Source: JBBSJZ01 sp041739875
GTDB taxonomy: Bacteria; Planctomycetota; Planctomycetia; Pirellulales; Pirellulaceae
DNA: 64,000 nucleotides
Direction: 5' to 3'
NCBI GenBank assembly: GCA_041739875.1
Contig: JBGSNA010000350.1
Location: forward strand, 19,680 to 83,679
Each line of letters begins with the position of its first letter. The stretch's first letter is position 1. A program made the translations under genes and the position numbers. This document shows positions 18,461 through 27,075 of this stretch, piece after piece. The notes under the pieces are model-generated. The model was given only the letters and a program-made list of their open reading frames with translations. It ran no database searches and was not told the DNA's origin.

Positions 18461-18866
18461 GTCCTACGCAGTAAAGAGAAAGTAAGACTAAGATTTGCAC
18501 TCCCCTTGAAATTCAAGGCCATGCTAGCGTTCATTCGGTACCCTTTACGACAGACCGGTATCATCACCGCGTCGTTCGGAAAAAACGTCACCAGCGGGTG
18601 CGCTGTTTCTGTTTGTCAATCGAAAACATGAGCATTGACTGACTTGTCGGACCATCCACGCGGCGAGCGGACCAGCGAGGTACATGCGGGACATCTTGCA
18701 GAGAGCGTTGGACGGTGAAACGAACTGGCCAACTTGCCCCGCACATCTGGAAGTTAACGCATCCGGAATCGATCCGAGTGCACCTCGAAGAGGAACGCCG
18801 CCAAGCGTCGAAGCCTATTGAAGCCTTAGCTCAAGGCATTCAAGGATTTTCTAAGCAACGGGTGGA
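18461..18866. other. Gene-free stretch
   Basis: I find no supported gene, RNA or terminator here. Short frames such as one running through 18661-18867 do not resemble a known family with any confidence. It leads into the probable transposase debris that follows. Confidence 0.5.
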
Positions 18867-19286
18867 GTGACAGAACACATTCGCAATGACTCACATGCAG
18901 CCGCAGTCAACAATCTCAGTCACGATCGTCAGTTCACCGCCAATTTCACACGGCTCCTCAATCCTTTCAGCGTCGAGACCCATCGCATCAAGGTACGAAC
19001 ACCACGTGAGAACGGCGACGGTGAATCACTTCATGGGCACTTCAAAGACTTTGTTGATCAATGATTGCGGATTCGTGGTTCGCGAGACTTTGAATTTCAA
19101 GGAGCAATGGCTTGGGTTTCTTCGAGAATTCATTGCTTCAAAACGTTCTGGCATCGCCAGGCCATCATCCTAAGTTCCACAAGCAACCGTTATCCCGCTC
19201 GTTACTGGGATGTTCGGAGGAATCGTTTCGGTGCTTCCCGTGCGATACCTGTCTCGAAACATGCCGGCTATTTCCTTGAACATTGA
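18867..19286 (+). pseudogene. Possible decayed integrase/transposase fragment
   Basis: Translation of one plus-strand frame gives THRIKVRTPRENGDGESLHG followed by HFKDFVDQ and a stop. That resembles the ENG..E..HG..K signature near the end of the DDE integrase core (rve) of IS-encoded transposases. An upstream EHIRND recalls the (I)RSDNG motif of the same domain but is imperfect. A second stretch in the same frame continues after the stop to 19286. No inverted repeats or target duplications were found. Treat it as a weak relic call in an otherwise gene-free 950-base gap. Confidence 0.3.
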
Positions 19287-19416
19287 CCGAACTTCCGAGT
19301 CAACACCCTTGTCGATTCCGGTTGATCCACTCTAACTTGGGCAATAGTTTTAGGCCGATCAACTGAGATCGCCTTTGAGTACCTGACGCCAATCTTCACT
19401 TACCCATTTTCGAACG

Positions 19417-20676
19417 ATGAGCACTGTGACTGAGTCGCCCACCACTGCCGACCCGTACTTCCAAAAACTGTTTGCTGACCGTATCGGCGGAATGGGTTAC
19501 GGCAAAGGAACCGAAATTTACAAGTTCGAAAAGATCAAACGCGCCAAACGCAAGGCCTTGGCGGATCATCCTGACCGCCAACTCATCGATTTTGGAATTG
19601 GCGAAAACGACGCGATGGCGGATGCGGGCGTCCGTGAACGCATGGCACAAGAGATCAATCGACCCGAAAACCGTGGTTACGCTGACAACGGCGTCATGGA
19701 GTACAAGGAAGCTGTGGCTCGATTCATGAAACGCCACTTCGGTGTCAAGTTGGATCCGGTCAAGCAGATCAACCATTGCATCGGCAGCAAGCCTGCTTAC
19801 GCAATGCTTCCGGCATGTTTTATCAATCCTGGTGACGTCACTCTCATGACCGTTCCCGGGTACCCGGTCGCCGGTACGCATACCCGTTACTACGGTGGCG
19901 AAGTCTTCAAGTTGCCACTGTTGGCGGAAAACAATTTCTTGCCAGATTTGGATTCAGTTCCCGACGACATTTATCGACGGACGAAGATGCTCGTCATCAA
20001 CTATCCAAACTCACCAACAGGACGAAACGCGACGCCAGAGTTTTTTGAAAAGGTCGTCGCCCTTGCCAAAGAAAAGGAATTTATTGTCGTCCAAGATGCT
20101 GCACACATCTTGCTCACGTTCGATGGCAAACCTCGCAGCTTTCTTGAAACACCCGGTGCGATGGACGTTGGGATCGAAGTCCACTCGATGAGCAAGGGCT
20201 ACGACATGATCGGCTGGCGAATGGGCTGGGTGTGCGGCCACGAACGCATTGTGTCGGCGTTTTCGGATGTGAAAGACAACAGTGACAGCGGCCAATTCAT
20301 CGCAACCCAGAAGGCTGCGGCCGCAGCGTTGGATGATGACTCGATCCCGAAACGGATCAATGCAAAGTATCGTCGCCGTCTTGAAAAGATCGTCGCGATG
20401 TTGCGTCGTTGCGGTTTCGATTGCCAAATGCCAGGCGGATCGTACTTCCTCTACACCAAGTCGCCGATAGGCACTTCATCAGGCGAAGTGTTCGCCAATG
20501 CCGAACAAGCCACACGCTATCTGATCGAAGAACGTGGAATTGTCACGGTTCCATGGGATGACGCGGGATCGTTTTTGCGATTCAGTGTTACTTACGTCGC
20601 TGAGACTGAAGCCGAAGAAGATGCGTTGATGGTTGAAACGGAGCGCCGACTCAGCCAAGCGGGGCTGAAGTGGTAA
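19417..20676 (+). CDS. dapL: LL-diaminopimelate aminotransferase
   Basis: 419 residues, class I/II PLP-dependent aminotransferase. The Schiff-base lysine is K260 in HSMSKGYDMIGWRMG. The substrate/cofactor motifs NYPNSPTGRNA (195-205) and GIGENDAMAD (60-69) are typical of DapL rather than of aspartate aminotransferases. It converts tetrahydrodipicolinate directly to LL-diaminopimelate, the shortcut route for lysine and peptidoglycan precursor synthesis known in Chlamydiae, planctomycetes and plants. Length and motifs are complete. The gene is monocistronic and ends in a strong hairpin at 20689-20721. Confidence 0.93.
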   Translation: MSTVTESPTTADPYFQKLFADRIGGMGYGKGTEIYKFEKIKRAKRKALADHPDRQLIDFGIGENDAMADAGVRERMAQEINRPENRGYADNGVMEYKEAVARFMKRHFGVKLDPVKQINHCIGSKPAYAMLPACFINPGDVTLMTVPGYPVAGTHTRYYGGEVFKLPLLAENNFLPDLDSVPDDIYRRTKMLVINYPNSPTGRNATPEFFEKVVALAKEKEFIVVQDAAHILLTFDGKPRSFLETPGAMDVGIEVHSMSKGYDMIGWRMGWVCGHERIVSAFSDVKDNSDSGQFIATQKAAAAALDDDSIPKRINAKYRRRLEKIVAMLRRCGFDCQMPGGSYFLYTKSPIGTSSGEVFANAEQATRYLIEERGIVTVPWDDAGSFLRFSVTYVAETEAEEDALMVETERRLSQAGLKW

Positions 20677-20688
20677 GCGACCAACGTC

Positions 20689-20721
20689 GTTACCTCTCTC
20701 GCGTTTTGAGGGAGAGGTAAC
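20689..20721 (+). terminator. Strong hairpin after dapL
   Basis: A 10-bp perfect stem (gttacctctc / gagaggtaac), extendable to 12 with one G-T pair, closes a 9-base loop containing gcgtttt. It begins 12 bases after the dapL stop. There is no T tract, so termination by hairpin alone is inferred. Confidence 0.5.
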
Positions 20722-20770
20722 TGGCCAATACCAAACCGGTGCGACTCAAGCGAGCACCACTTGCCAACGA

Positions 20771-20799
20771 AAAAAGGCTCCGTGATGAACGGAGCCTTT
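20771..20799 (-). terminator. Rho-independent terminator of rpsT
   Basis: A perfect 10-bp stem, aaaggctccg / cggagccttt, has a 7-base loop. On the minus strand it is followed by a run of T. It lies 27 bases beyond the rpsT stop codon. Confidence 0.85.
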
Positions 20800-20826
20800 C
20801 TCAGTGAGTCGTTTACCGCAAAAAAA

Positions 20827-21105
20827 CTAAGCGGCTTTGGCGAGTGACGCCTTCTTAATGAAGTTGCTCAAACGGCTCTTAGTCCGATCGGCAACGTTCT
20901 TATGGATCAGTTTCTTGGATGCGGCCTGATCAAGTCGACAGGTCGCCATGCGAAACTCAGTCTGTGCCTTCTCAAAGTCGCCAGCAGCTACAGCTTCGCG
21001 GACTTTCTTAATTTGAGTTCGCAACGCACTTCGGGTCGAGCGATTTCGAACGCGATGCTTCTCGTTTTGGCGAAGACGTTTCTTGGCACTACTGGTATTT
21101 GGCAT
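20827..21105 (-). CDS. rpsT: 30S ribosomal protein S20
   Basis: 92 residues from the start MPNTSSAKKRLRQNEKHR; an ATG at 21132 in frame adds nine residues that other S20 proteins lack, so the shorter start is preferred. The very basic N-terminus, the RSALRTQIKKVREA helix and the C-terminal IHKNVADRTKSRLSNFIKK are diagnostic. S20 binds 16S rRNA in the body of the small subunit early in assembly. It has its own promoter (21174-21202) and its own terminator (20771-20799). Confidence 0.95.
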   Translation of the reverse strand: MPNTSSAKKRLRQNEKHRVRNRSTRSALRTQIKKVREAVAAGDFEKAQTEFRMATCRLDQAASKKLIHKNVADRTKSRLSNFIKKASLAKAA

Positions 21106-21173
21106 GTCAAATGGAGACGCTGTCGGCGTCAAAAAGAAATGGCTTTGGAGTGTTGTTTAATTTGCGGCCGCGT

Positions 21174-21202
21174 AGTATGGCGGCAAGCGACCGCATTGTC
21201 TA
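21174..21202 (-). promoter_or_regulatory. Sigma-70-type promoter for rpsT
   Basis: On the minus strand tagaca (21197-21202, five of six matches to TTGACA) is separated by exactly 17 bases from catact (21174-21179, four of six to TATAAT). Transcription would begin about 60 bases before the preferred rpsT ATG. Confidence 0.5.
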
Positions 21203-21342
21203 GGGCTTTTGGCGAGTCGATGTCCCGGGCGACTTCCAGGGCGGTGACCGGTGTCCCGCTAGCTGGCATAATCCAGACGTGCGAGAGCCCGATTGGAACC
21301 CGATCAGCCCGTATTTTCCCGTAAAATTATCCTTGGCGACCC

Positions 21343-22845
21343 ATGACTCCGCGTGTATTCCTGATTGGTGCTGGACCAGGCGACCCTGGACTGCTGACGC
21401 TGCGAGGTGCGGAACTCTTGGGCCGAGCGGATGTCGTGCTTTACGACGGTTTGAGCAACGATTCGTTGCTAGATCACGCCTTAAACGCCGAAAAAATCTG
21501 TGTCGGCAAGCATGGCCAAACGCGTATCTGGACCCAAAACGAGATTTGCGAGGAAATCGTCCGCCACGTTCGCCTTGGAAAGACTGTCGCGAGGCTAAAA
21601 GGTGGCGATCCTGCTGTTTTCGCCCGCACGGCAGAGGAAATTGACGCTGTTCGTGCTGCTGGAATCCCGTTTGAAGTGGTGCCGGGCATCACGGCTGCGC
21701 TCGCCGCAGGCTCGTTTGCTGGAATTCCGATCACCCACCGTCAACTGGCCTCCGCCGTCGCCCTGGTCACTGGTCACGAAGAGCCTGGTAAATCTGAGTC
21801 AGCCCTGGATTGGGACGCCTTGGCGAAGTTTCCGGGAACGCTGGTGATCTACATGGGAGTCACCACGGCGCCCCAGTGGACTCGAGCCCTCATCGATTCG
21901 GGCAAAGATCCTGCAACACCTGCCGCACTTGTCCGTCGTTGTTCCCACCCCGACCAACAAACCGTTCACTGTCGTCTTGATGAAGTCGCCGAGCGATTAA
22001 CACCGGCCAGTCGATTTCGTCCCCCGGTCATTGTGATCATTGGTGAAGTCACGAAGCTAGCACCCTCGATGAGTTGGTTTGATCGTCGTCCGCTCTTTGG
22101 GCAAACCATCTTGGTGACTCGCCCCATCGACCAAGCCGACGAGTTGACATCGCTGCTGCGTGAACAAGGCGCAACGGTCATTGCCCAACCAGTCGTTAAA
22201 ATTTCGCCGCCCGAAGATTGGTCCGACGTGGATGAAGCCATCGCCTCACTCAGCGACTATGGCACGATTGTTTTTTCCAGCGTGAACGGAGTGCGATACT
22301 TCTTTGATCGATTGTTTGCGTTAGGACTCGACGTGCGAAAGTTAGCTGGACTGCGCATCGCTGCGGTTGGAAGCAAAACGTGCGCTGCGATCGAGTCATA
22401 TCATTTGCGGTGTGACGTCGTGCCCGAAGACTTTCGAGCGGAGTCGCTCGCCACGGAACTTCTGCCGACGGCCAAGGGATATCGCTTCTTGTTGATCCGC
22501 GCTAGCCGTGGTCGAGATACGTTACGTGAAAGCCTTGTTCGCGCTGGTGGCATCGTGCGCCAGGTCATAGCATACCGCCATGAAGATGTGACCTCAGTCG
22601 ATTCGGCTGTGGTTGAAATGCTCCGCCAAGGACAATTCGATTGGGTCACTGTGACGAGCAGCCAGTCGGCACGAAACGTGATCTCGCTCTTTGGTGACGG
22701 CTTACAACATACTCGCATTGCCACACTCAGCCCCGTGACTTCCGCGATCGTCCGTGAGCTCGGTTTGGAAGTGGTTGTCGAAGCGGAACCCTACACGATG
22801 CAGTCCCTTGCGAATGCGATCGCACAATTCTCTCCCCCGATGTGA
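21343..22845 (+). CDS. cobA-hemD: Fused uroporphyrinogen-III C-methyltransferase and uroporphyrinogen-III synthase
   Basis: 500 residues with two enzymes in one chain. Residues 1-245 are the SAM-dependent SUMT: the loop GAGPGDPGLLTLRG (8-21), ARLKGGDPAVFARTAEE (about 83-99), VVPGITAALAAGS, and a C-terminal TPAALVRRCSHPDQQ. Residues 255-500 are HemD-like: ILVTRPIDQADELTSLLREQ, IVFSSVNGVRYFF and the closing TSSQSARNVISLFG and ATLSPVTSAIVRELG. The protein closes hydroxymethylbilane to uroporphyrinogen III and methylates it to precorrin-2, feeding heme and siroheme. It is the first gene of a unit with a CMD-family gene, mobA and moeA, each overlapping the next. Confidence 0.94.
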   Translation: MTPRVFLIGAGPGDPGLLTLRGAELLGRADVVLYDGLSNDSLLDHALNAEKICVGKHGQTRIWTQNEICEEIVRHVRLGKTVARLKGGDPAVFARTAEEIDAVRAAGIPFEVVPGITAALAAGSFAGIPITHRQLASAVALVTGHEEPGKSESALDWDALAKFPGTLVIYMGVTTAPQWTRALIDSGKDPATPAALVRRCSHPDQQTVHCRLDEVAERLTPASRFRPPVIVIIGEVTKLAPSMSWFDRRPLFGQTILVTRPIDQADELTSLLREQGATVIAQPVVKISPPEDWSDVDEAIASLSDYGTIVFSSVNGVRYFFDRLFALGLDVRKLAGLRIAAVGSKTCAAIESYHLRCDVVPEDFRAESLATELLPTAKGYRFLLIRASRGRDTLRESLVRAGGIVRQVIAYRHEDVTSVDSAVVEMLRQGQFDWVTVTSSQSARNVISLFGDGLQHTRIATLSPVTSAIVRELGLEVVVEAEPYTMQSLANAIAQFSPPM

Positions 22846-23183
22846 GCCTCGCCGTGATTCCGAAACCCTACAAGCAGATGCACGTCAGCAATCCCGAGCT
22901 GATGCAAGCTTACGAAGCATTTGGGCAAGCGGCTCGTAACGCTGGACCCTTGAGCGATCGTGAGGTCTCGCTGGTCAAACTCGCAATCTCAATCGGCAGC
23001 GGTCTTGAAGGTGCGGCCCACTCGCATTGCCGCAAAGCCCTCGAGGCGGGATGCACCCCCGAAGATCTTCGGCACGTGGCGATTTTGTCTGCACCGACCA
23101 ATGGCTTCCCCGCGATGATGCGAGCACGAGGCTGGGTCGAAGATGTGCTCACCAAGCAACAACAGCAATCATCCCAGCAATGA
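22842..23183 (+). CDS. Carboxymuconolactone decarboxylase (AhpD-like) family protein
   Basis: 113 residues from a GTG start that overlaps the stop of the preceding gene by 4 bases. The helical CMD core includes LSDREVSLVKLAISIGSGLE and the segment AAHSHCRKALEAGCTPEDLRHVAILSA, shown here only in part. The AhpD redox motif C-x-x-C is not present: the single Cys in HSHCRKAL keeps the neighbouring His residues but lacks the first Cys. The function is probably peroxide- or redox-related but unproven. Co-transcription with tetrapyrrole and molybdenum cofactor genes hints at a link to cofactor or redox metabolism. Confidence 0.87.
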   Translation: MSLAVIPKPYKQMHVSNPELMQAYEAFGQAARNAGPLSDREVSLVKLAISIGSGLEGAAHSHCRKALEAGCTPEDLRHVAILSAPTNGFPAMMRARGWVEDVLTKQQQQSSQQ

Positions 23184-23746
23184 CCGGCGAATCTACTCGT
23201 GCGCTCGGCGTCGTCCTTTGCGGTGGAAAGTCCTCTCGCATGGGTCGTGACAAAGCGTCGATCATGCACCCGCTCGGCGAAAGTTATTTACAGCTGGCGA
23301 TCAACCGCCTCGACGCGGTTTGTGACGACGTTATTGTGAGCGGCGAGACGCCAATTTCACACGATCGTTTCGCGTTGATCGATGAAGTCCCAAATCGGGG
23401 ACCCGTCATGGGAATCCTTGCCTCGCTTCAATACGCGAAACGGCAAGGTTTCGAAGGCTGCCTTGTCACGCCCGTCGACACGCCCAACCTAAGCGTCCAC
23501 GATCTGCGATCGTTGCTCGCTCAATGGAATAAACGCCGCCAACTCACCGTTGCACAATCGGATTGGATTCAGCCACTGATCGGCGTCTACGGCGTCGACG
23601 AGATCGAATCGCTGCGAGAACTTGCGTCATCGAACGACCGCAGCCTCATGCGATGGATTAAAACGCGAAACGTTCAAACGGTAACGCTTTCATTGCAAGC
23701 CTGTTACAACATCAATACTCCCGAAGACCTGACCAATGCTTCCTAA
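23180..23746 (+). CDS. mobA: Molybdenum cofactor guanylyltransferase MobA
   Basis: 188 residues from the ATG at 23180, which overlaps the previous stop by 4 bases; the longer frame from 23027 is an artefact. The nucleotide-binding signature LCGGKSSRMGRDKA lies near the N-terminus, and the metal-binding VTPVDTPNL, corresponding to the usual C-D-x-P, is in the middle. It transfers GMP from GTP to molybdenum-molybdopterin to make the bis-MGD cofactor. The C-terminal NINTPEDL is typical of the family. It overlaps moeA by 11 bases. A molybdoenzyme is not encoded in the window. Confidence 0.92.
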   Translation: MTGESTRALGVVLCGGKSSRMGRDKASIMHPLGESYLQLAINRLDAVCDDVIVSGETPISHDRFALIDEVPNRGPVMGILASLQYAKRQGFEGCLVTPVDTPNLSVHDLRSLLAQWNKRRQLTVAQSDWIQPLIGVYGVDEIESLRELASSNDRSLMRWIKTRNVQTVTLSLQACYNINTPEDLTNAS

Positions 23747-24944
23747 GCAACTCGCATTTACTCATCTCGATGATGCCATTGGAGCGCTCGCTGAGAGGCT
23801 GACGACGGTTGGGATCGAGCGCAATCTGGACGCCTGTACGGGCCGAGTACTCGCCGAAGAGGTGACCGCCGATCGCGACAGCCCCGCTGCTGATGTCTCC
23901 GCAATGGATGGCTACGCGATTCGAATGAGCGACTTGCAAACAAGCCAGCCCATCCAAGTGACGGGCGAGTGTGTGCCGGGAGCACCGCCTACACAGATGC
24001 TCGATGGAAGCATTGTGCGCATATTTACTGGCGCGATCGTTCCCTCTCAAGCTGAGGCCATTGTCAAACGCGAAGATACCGAAGAATATGCGGGCGAAAT
24101 TCGGCTGCGTGATTCCGGAATGAAGACGCCATCGGGAGAGCATATTCGCCGCGCTGGCGAGAACGCCAAAGCGGGTAGCACGGTCTTGTCCCCAGGAACA
24201 CTGATTGGCCCGGCCCAGCGAGCGTTGATTGCCAACTTTGGATACCACGGCGTGGACGTTTATAAGGCTGTGCGAGTCTCCGTGATCACCACGGGTGACG
24301 AAGTTGGTTTGTTTCTCAAAGAACGACCTGAACCGTGGCAGCTTTACAACAGCAATCGCTTTTCACTCACGTCGATTCTCGGAGCCCATCCGTGGGTCTC
24401 CCTTGTGAACCTTGAGCACTGTGTCGATGATCGGGAATCGTTAACGCAAATGCTCGGCAAGTGCCTTCAAGACTCTGACGCCGTGGTCATGACCGGTGGC
24501 GTTTCAATGGGCGATTATGATCACGTCCCCGATTGTTGCCGCGACGTGGGTGGCGAAGTCATCTTTCACGGTTTACCAATTCGCCCCGGCAAGCCGATTC
24601 TGGGTGCAGCGACAACGGAAGGCAAACTCATTCTCGGCCTGCCTGGTAATCCAGTAAGTGCTACGGTCGGTTGCCGACGCTTCGCACTTCCACTTCTATC
24701 GAAACTCTCCGGCCAACGAGTGTGGCTATCTCCGGTGCCAATGGTTTGTGTCAACGAATTCGGCTCCAAGACGATACCGCTGCATTGGTTGCGAATGGTT
24801 CGACTGAAAGGAAATGGGCTCGCCGAACTCGTCGATACTCGCGGCAGCGGAGATCTCGTCTCGCTCGGTCACAGTGATGGTTTCATAGAATGTCCACCCC
24901 ATAGTTCCGGCATAGGTCCCTGGCCGTATTACGCTTGGGCTTGA
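23736..24944 (+). CDS. moeA: Molybdopterin molybdenumtransferase MoeA
   Basis: 402 residues, the usual MoeA length. Diagnostic motifs are SPAADVSAMDGYAI (domain I), RIFTGAIVPSQAEAIVKRED, RRAGENAKAGSTVLSPG and, in the molybdopterin-binding domain III, VITTGDEV and MTGGVSMGDYDHVP. It inserts molybdate into adenylylated molybdopterin. It is the fourth and last gene of the cobA-hemD, CMD, mobA, moeA unit. Other Moco genes (moaA, moaC, moaD) are not in the window. Only 74 bases separate it from the nucleoside hydrolase gene; a TATACT at 24960-24965 may serve the next operon. Confidence 0.93.
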   Translation: MLPKQLAFTHLDDAIGALAERLTTVGIERNLDACTGRVLAEEVTADRDSPAADVSAMDGYAIRMSDLQTSQPIQVTGECVPGAPPTQMLDGSIVRIFTGAIVPSQAEAIVKREDTEEYAGEIRLRDSGMKTPSGEHIRRAGENAKAGSTVLSPGTLIGPAQRALIANFGYHGVDVYKAVRVSVITTGDEVGLFLKERPEPWQLYNSNRFSLTSILGAHPWVSLVNLEHCVDDRESLTQMLGKCLQDSDAVVMTGGVSMGDYDHVPDCCRDVGGEVIFHGLPIRPGKPILGAATTEGKLILGLPGNPVSATVGCRRFALPLLSKLSGQRVWLSPVPMVCVNEFGSKTIPLHWLRMVRLKGNGLAELVDTRGSGDLVSLGHSDGFIECPPHSSGIGPWPYYAWA

Positions 24945-25018
24945 GGAATCGTTTTACGCTATACTCTATTGCCCCTCCAATCCGCCCACCACTTATCTTT
25001 TGAGATCGCTGATTCAAC

Positions 25019-26092
25019 ATGTCTCGATTCACGAAATGTATCTTCGTTTGGACACTCTTGGCGATTGCTTCGGACACGGCGACAACTCGGGGCCAAGAGG
25101 CTTCTGTATCCGTACCTTTGCCAGTCATCTTTGACACCGATATCGGCAATGACTGTGATGATGCGTTGGCACTCGGCATGATTCACTCGCTCCAGTCTCG
25201 CGGTGAATGCAAGTTGCTCGCAGTCACGATCACGAAAGACCATCCGTTGGCGGCGCCCTTCGTCGATGCGGTGAACACGTTCTACGGAAACGGTGACGTG
25301 CCGATTGGTGTCTGTCACAGCGGCGTCACGGATCAAGAAGGCAAATTTAATGGCCTTGCCAAAGTCATGGACGAGGGAAAGTTACGTTATCCGCATGACT
25401 TGATCTCGGGCGTTAATGCGCCCGATGCCGTGACGGTCTTACGAACGGCACTGGCCTCGGCACCCGATCACTCGGTCGCAGTAATACAGGTTGGTTTTTC
25501 AACGAACCTCGCGAACCTGCTGGATTCGAAACCAGACGCCCTGAGCCCTTTGACTGGCCGTGAGCTCGTCGAAAAGAAAGTCAAGTTGCTGTCGATGATG
25601 GCTGGTGCATTCACACAAATCAGCGACGACAATGGACAGCTGCACGACCACAAAGAATACAATGTCGTCAAAGACATTCCGTCCACCCAGAAACTGGCGA
25701 CTCAGTGGCCCACCACTGTTCTTTGGAGCGGTTTTGAGATCGGCTTGAATTTGGCGTATCCCCACCAAAGCATCGAGAATGACTTCGGCTATGTGGATCA
25801 TCACCCGCTCAGCGAAGCCTATGTGCTTTACAGTCCTCCGCCGCATGATCGTCCGACCTGGGACTTAACGAGTGTGCTTCAGGCAATCCGACCCGAGCAC
25901 GAGTATTTTCAACTCTCGCCACCAGGAACGGTGACTGTGGCGAACGACTCATTGACCACTTTCACACCAAACGAAACTGGCAAGCATCACTTCCTCATCA
26001 TCTCCGAAGCGATGAAACCGCGAACCCTCGAGGCACTTCAGTTGCTTTCGAGCGAGCCGCCCAAGCACGCCGAAAACTCGTCGCCGAACTAA
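25019..26092 (+). CDS. Exported inosine-uridine-preferring nucleoside hydrolase
   Basis: 357 residues. A signal peptide (basic MSRFTK, hydrophobic FVWTLLAIAS) ends near residue 25. The calcium-binding active-site motif DTDIGNDCDD lies at 39-48 and is the family hallmark. Catalytic His/Asp equivalents are harder to assign in the C-terminal half (EIGLNLAYP, YVDHHPLSEAYVLY). It hydrolyses the N-glycosidic bond of nucleosides to base plus ribose. Because it is exported and is followed within 5 bases by ribokinase and the ribose ABC transporter, it should release ribose outside the cytoplasm for uptake. It is the first gene of that operon. Confidence 0.9.
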   Translation: MSRFTKCIFVWTLLAIASDTATTRGQEASVSVPLPVIFDTDIGNDCDDALALGMIHSLQSRGECKLLAVTITKDHPLAAPFVDAVNTFYGNGDVPIGVCHSGVTDQEGKFNGLAKVMDEGKLRYPHDLISGVNAPDAVTVLRTALASAPDHSVAVIQVGFSTNLANLLDSKPDALSPLTGRELVEKKVKLLSMMAGAFTQISDDNGQLHDHKEYNVVKDIPSTQKLATQWPTTVLWSGFEIGLNLAYPHQSIENDFGYVDHHPLSEAYVLYSPPPHDRPTWDLTSVLQAIRPEHEYFQLSPPGTVTVANDSLTTFTPNETGKHHFLIISEAMKPRTLEALQLLSSEPPKHAENSSPN

Positions 26093-26097
26093 CGGTA

Positions 26098-27060
26098 ATG
26101 GTTCCTGTGAAGAGTAACCTAACGTCACCGAAAATCGTCGTACTAGGCAGCATCAATATGGATGTTGTGATTCGCTGCGAGACATTGCCGCGACCTGGCG
26201 AAACCGTAATTGCTAAGTCATCCGACGAAGTTTGCGGCGGCAAGGGCGCTAATCAAGCGATCGCAGCAGCTCGACTCGGCGGCAAGGTCGATATGATCGG
26301 AAGCGTCGGCAGCGATTCGTTTGCCGCTCGTCTGCTGACGAACTTGCGTGACGCAGAAATCTGTATTGAAGCCGTTCGACTTGAAAACGATTGCGCCAGT
26401 GGTCTCGCCGTCGTGGCTGTCGAAGACTCGGGACAAAACGCGATCCTCGTGGTTCCGGGGGCGAATGGTCGCGTCACAATCGAAACGCTACGTGAGCACG
26501 TGCACCGTATCGCGCACAGCGAAGTCTTACTGTGCCAACTCGAACTGCCGCTCGAAACGGTTCTTCGTGGGATCGAAGTTGCGAAAGCAAGCGGCGTCCG
26601 CGTGATCTTGAATCCCGCACCTATGCCGAGCGTTTTCCCAGCCGCTCTACTCCATGTCGATTTGATTTGTCCCAACCAACATGAAGCTGAATCGTTGTTA
26701 AAAACGAGTATTCAGTCGACTGATGATGCAAGGGTGGCATCCGAGGAATTGGTGCGTCTGGGCGCGAAGCACTCGGTCATCACGCTTGGCGGCAACGGTG
26801 CGGTCGTGTGCGATGGAGATCGTACTCAGTGGATCAAACCGTTCGTCACCATCCCGGTGGATACGACTGCAGCTGGCGACGCGTTTGCTGGTGCAATCGC
26901 CGTTTATTGGTCACAACTGGGCGACCTGTTTCAAGCCGCTCGATACGCAAGTGCCGCTGGCGCAATCGCTGTTAGCCGTGCTGGTGCCCAGCCGTCTCTG
27001 CCCACACGAGCGGAACTTGAAGCTTTTCTCAACTCACAATCCCACGATGCAACGCATTGA
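26098..27060 (+). CDS. rbsK: Ribokinase (PfkB family)
   Basis: 320 residues. The N-terminal PfkB signature contains CGGKGANQAIAAARLGG (46-62). The C-terminal signature TTAAGDAFAGAIAVYW holds the catalytic base D261 and the anion hole. It phosphorylates D-ribose to ribose 5-phosphate with ATP in the cytoplasm. The start lies 5 bases after the nucleoside hydrolase stop, and rbsB follows directly, so this is one operon. The start codon at 26098 gives a short extra N-terminus before SPKIVVLGSINMD. Confidence 0.93.
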   Translation: MVPVKSNLTSPKIVVLGSINMDVVIRCETLPRPGETVIAKSSDEVCGGKGANQAIAAARLGGKVDMIGSVGSDSFAARLLTNLRDAEICIEAVRLENDCASGLAVVAVEDSGQNAILVVPGANGRVTIETLREHVHRIAHSEVLLCQLELPLETVLRGIEVAKASGVRVILNPAPMPSVFPAALLHVDLICPNQHEAESLLKTSIQSTDDARVASEELVRLGAKHSVITLGGNGAVVCDGDRTQWIKPFVTIPVDTTAAGDAFAGAIAVYWSQLGDLFQAARYASAAGAIAVSRAGAQPSLPTRAELEAFLNSQSHDATH

Positions 27061-27075
27061 AACAAAACCTTGAAT

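Noticed and set aside
23027..23179. A 51-codon N-terminal extension of mobA
   Set aside because: It lies inside the CMD gene in another frame; the nucleotide-binding motif begins soon after the ATG at 23180, which overlaps the previous stop exactly as expected in this operon.
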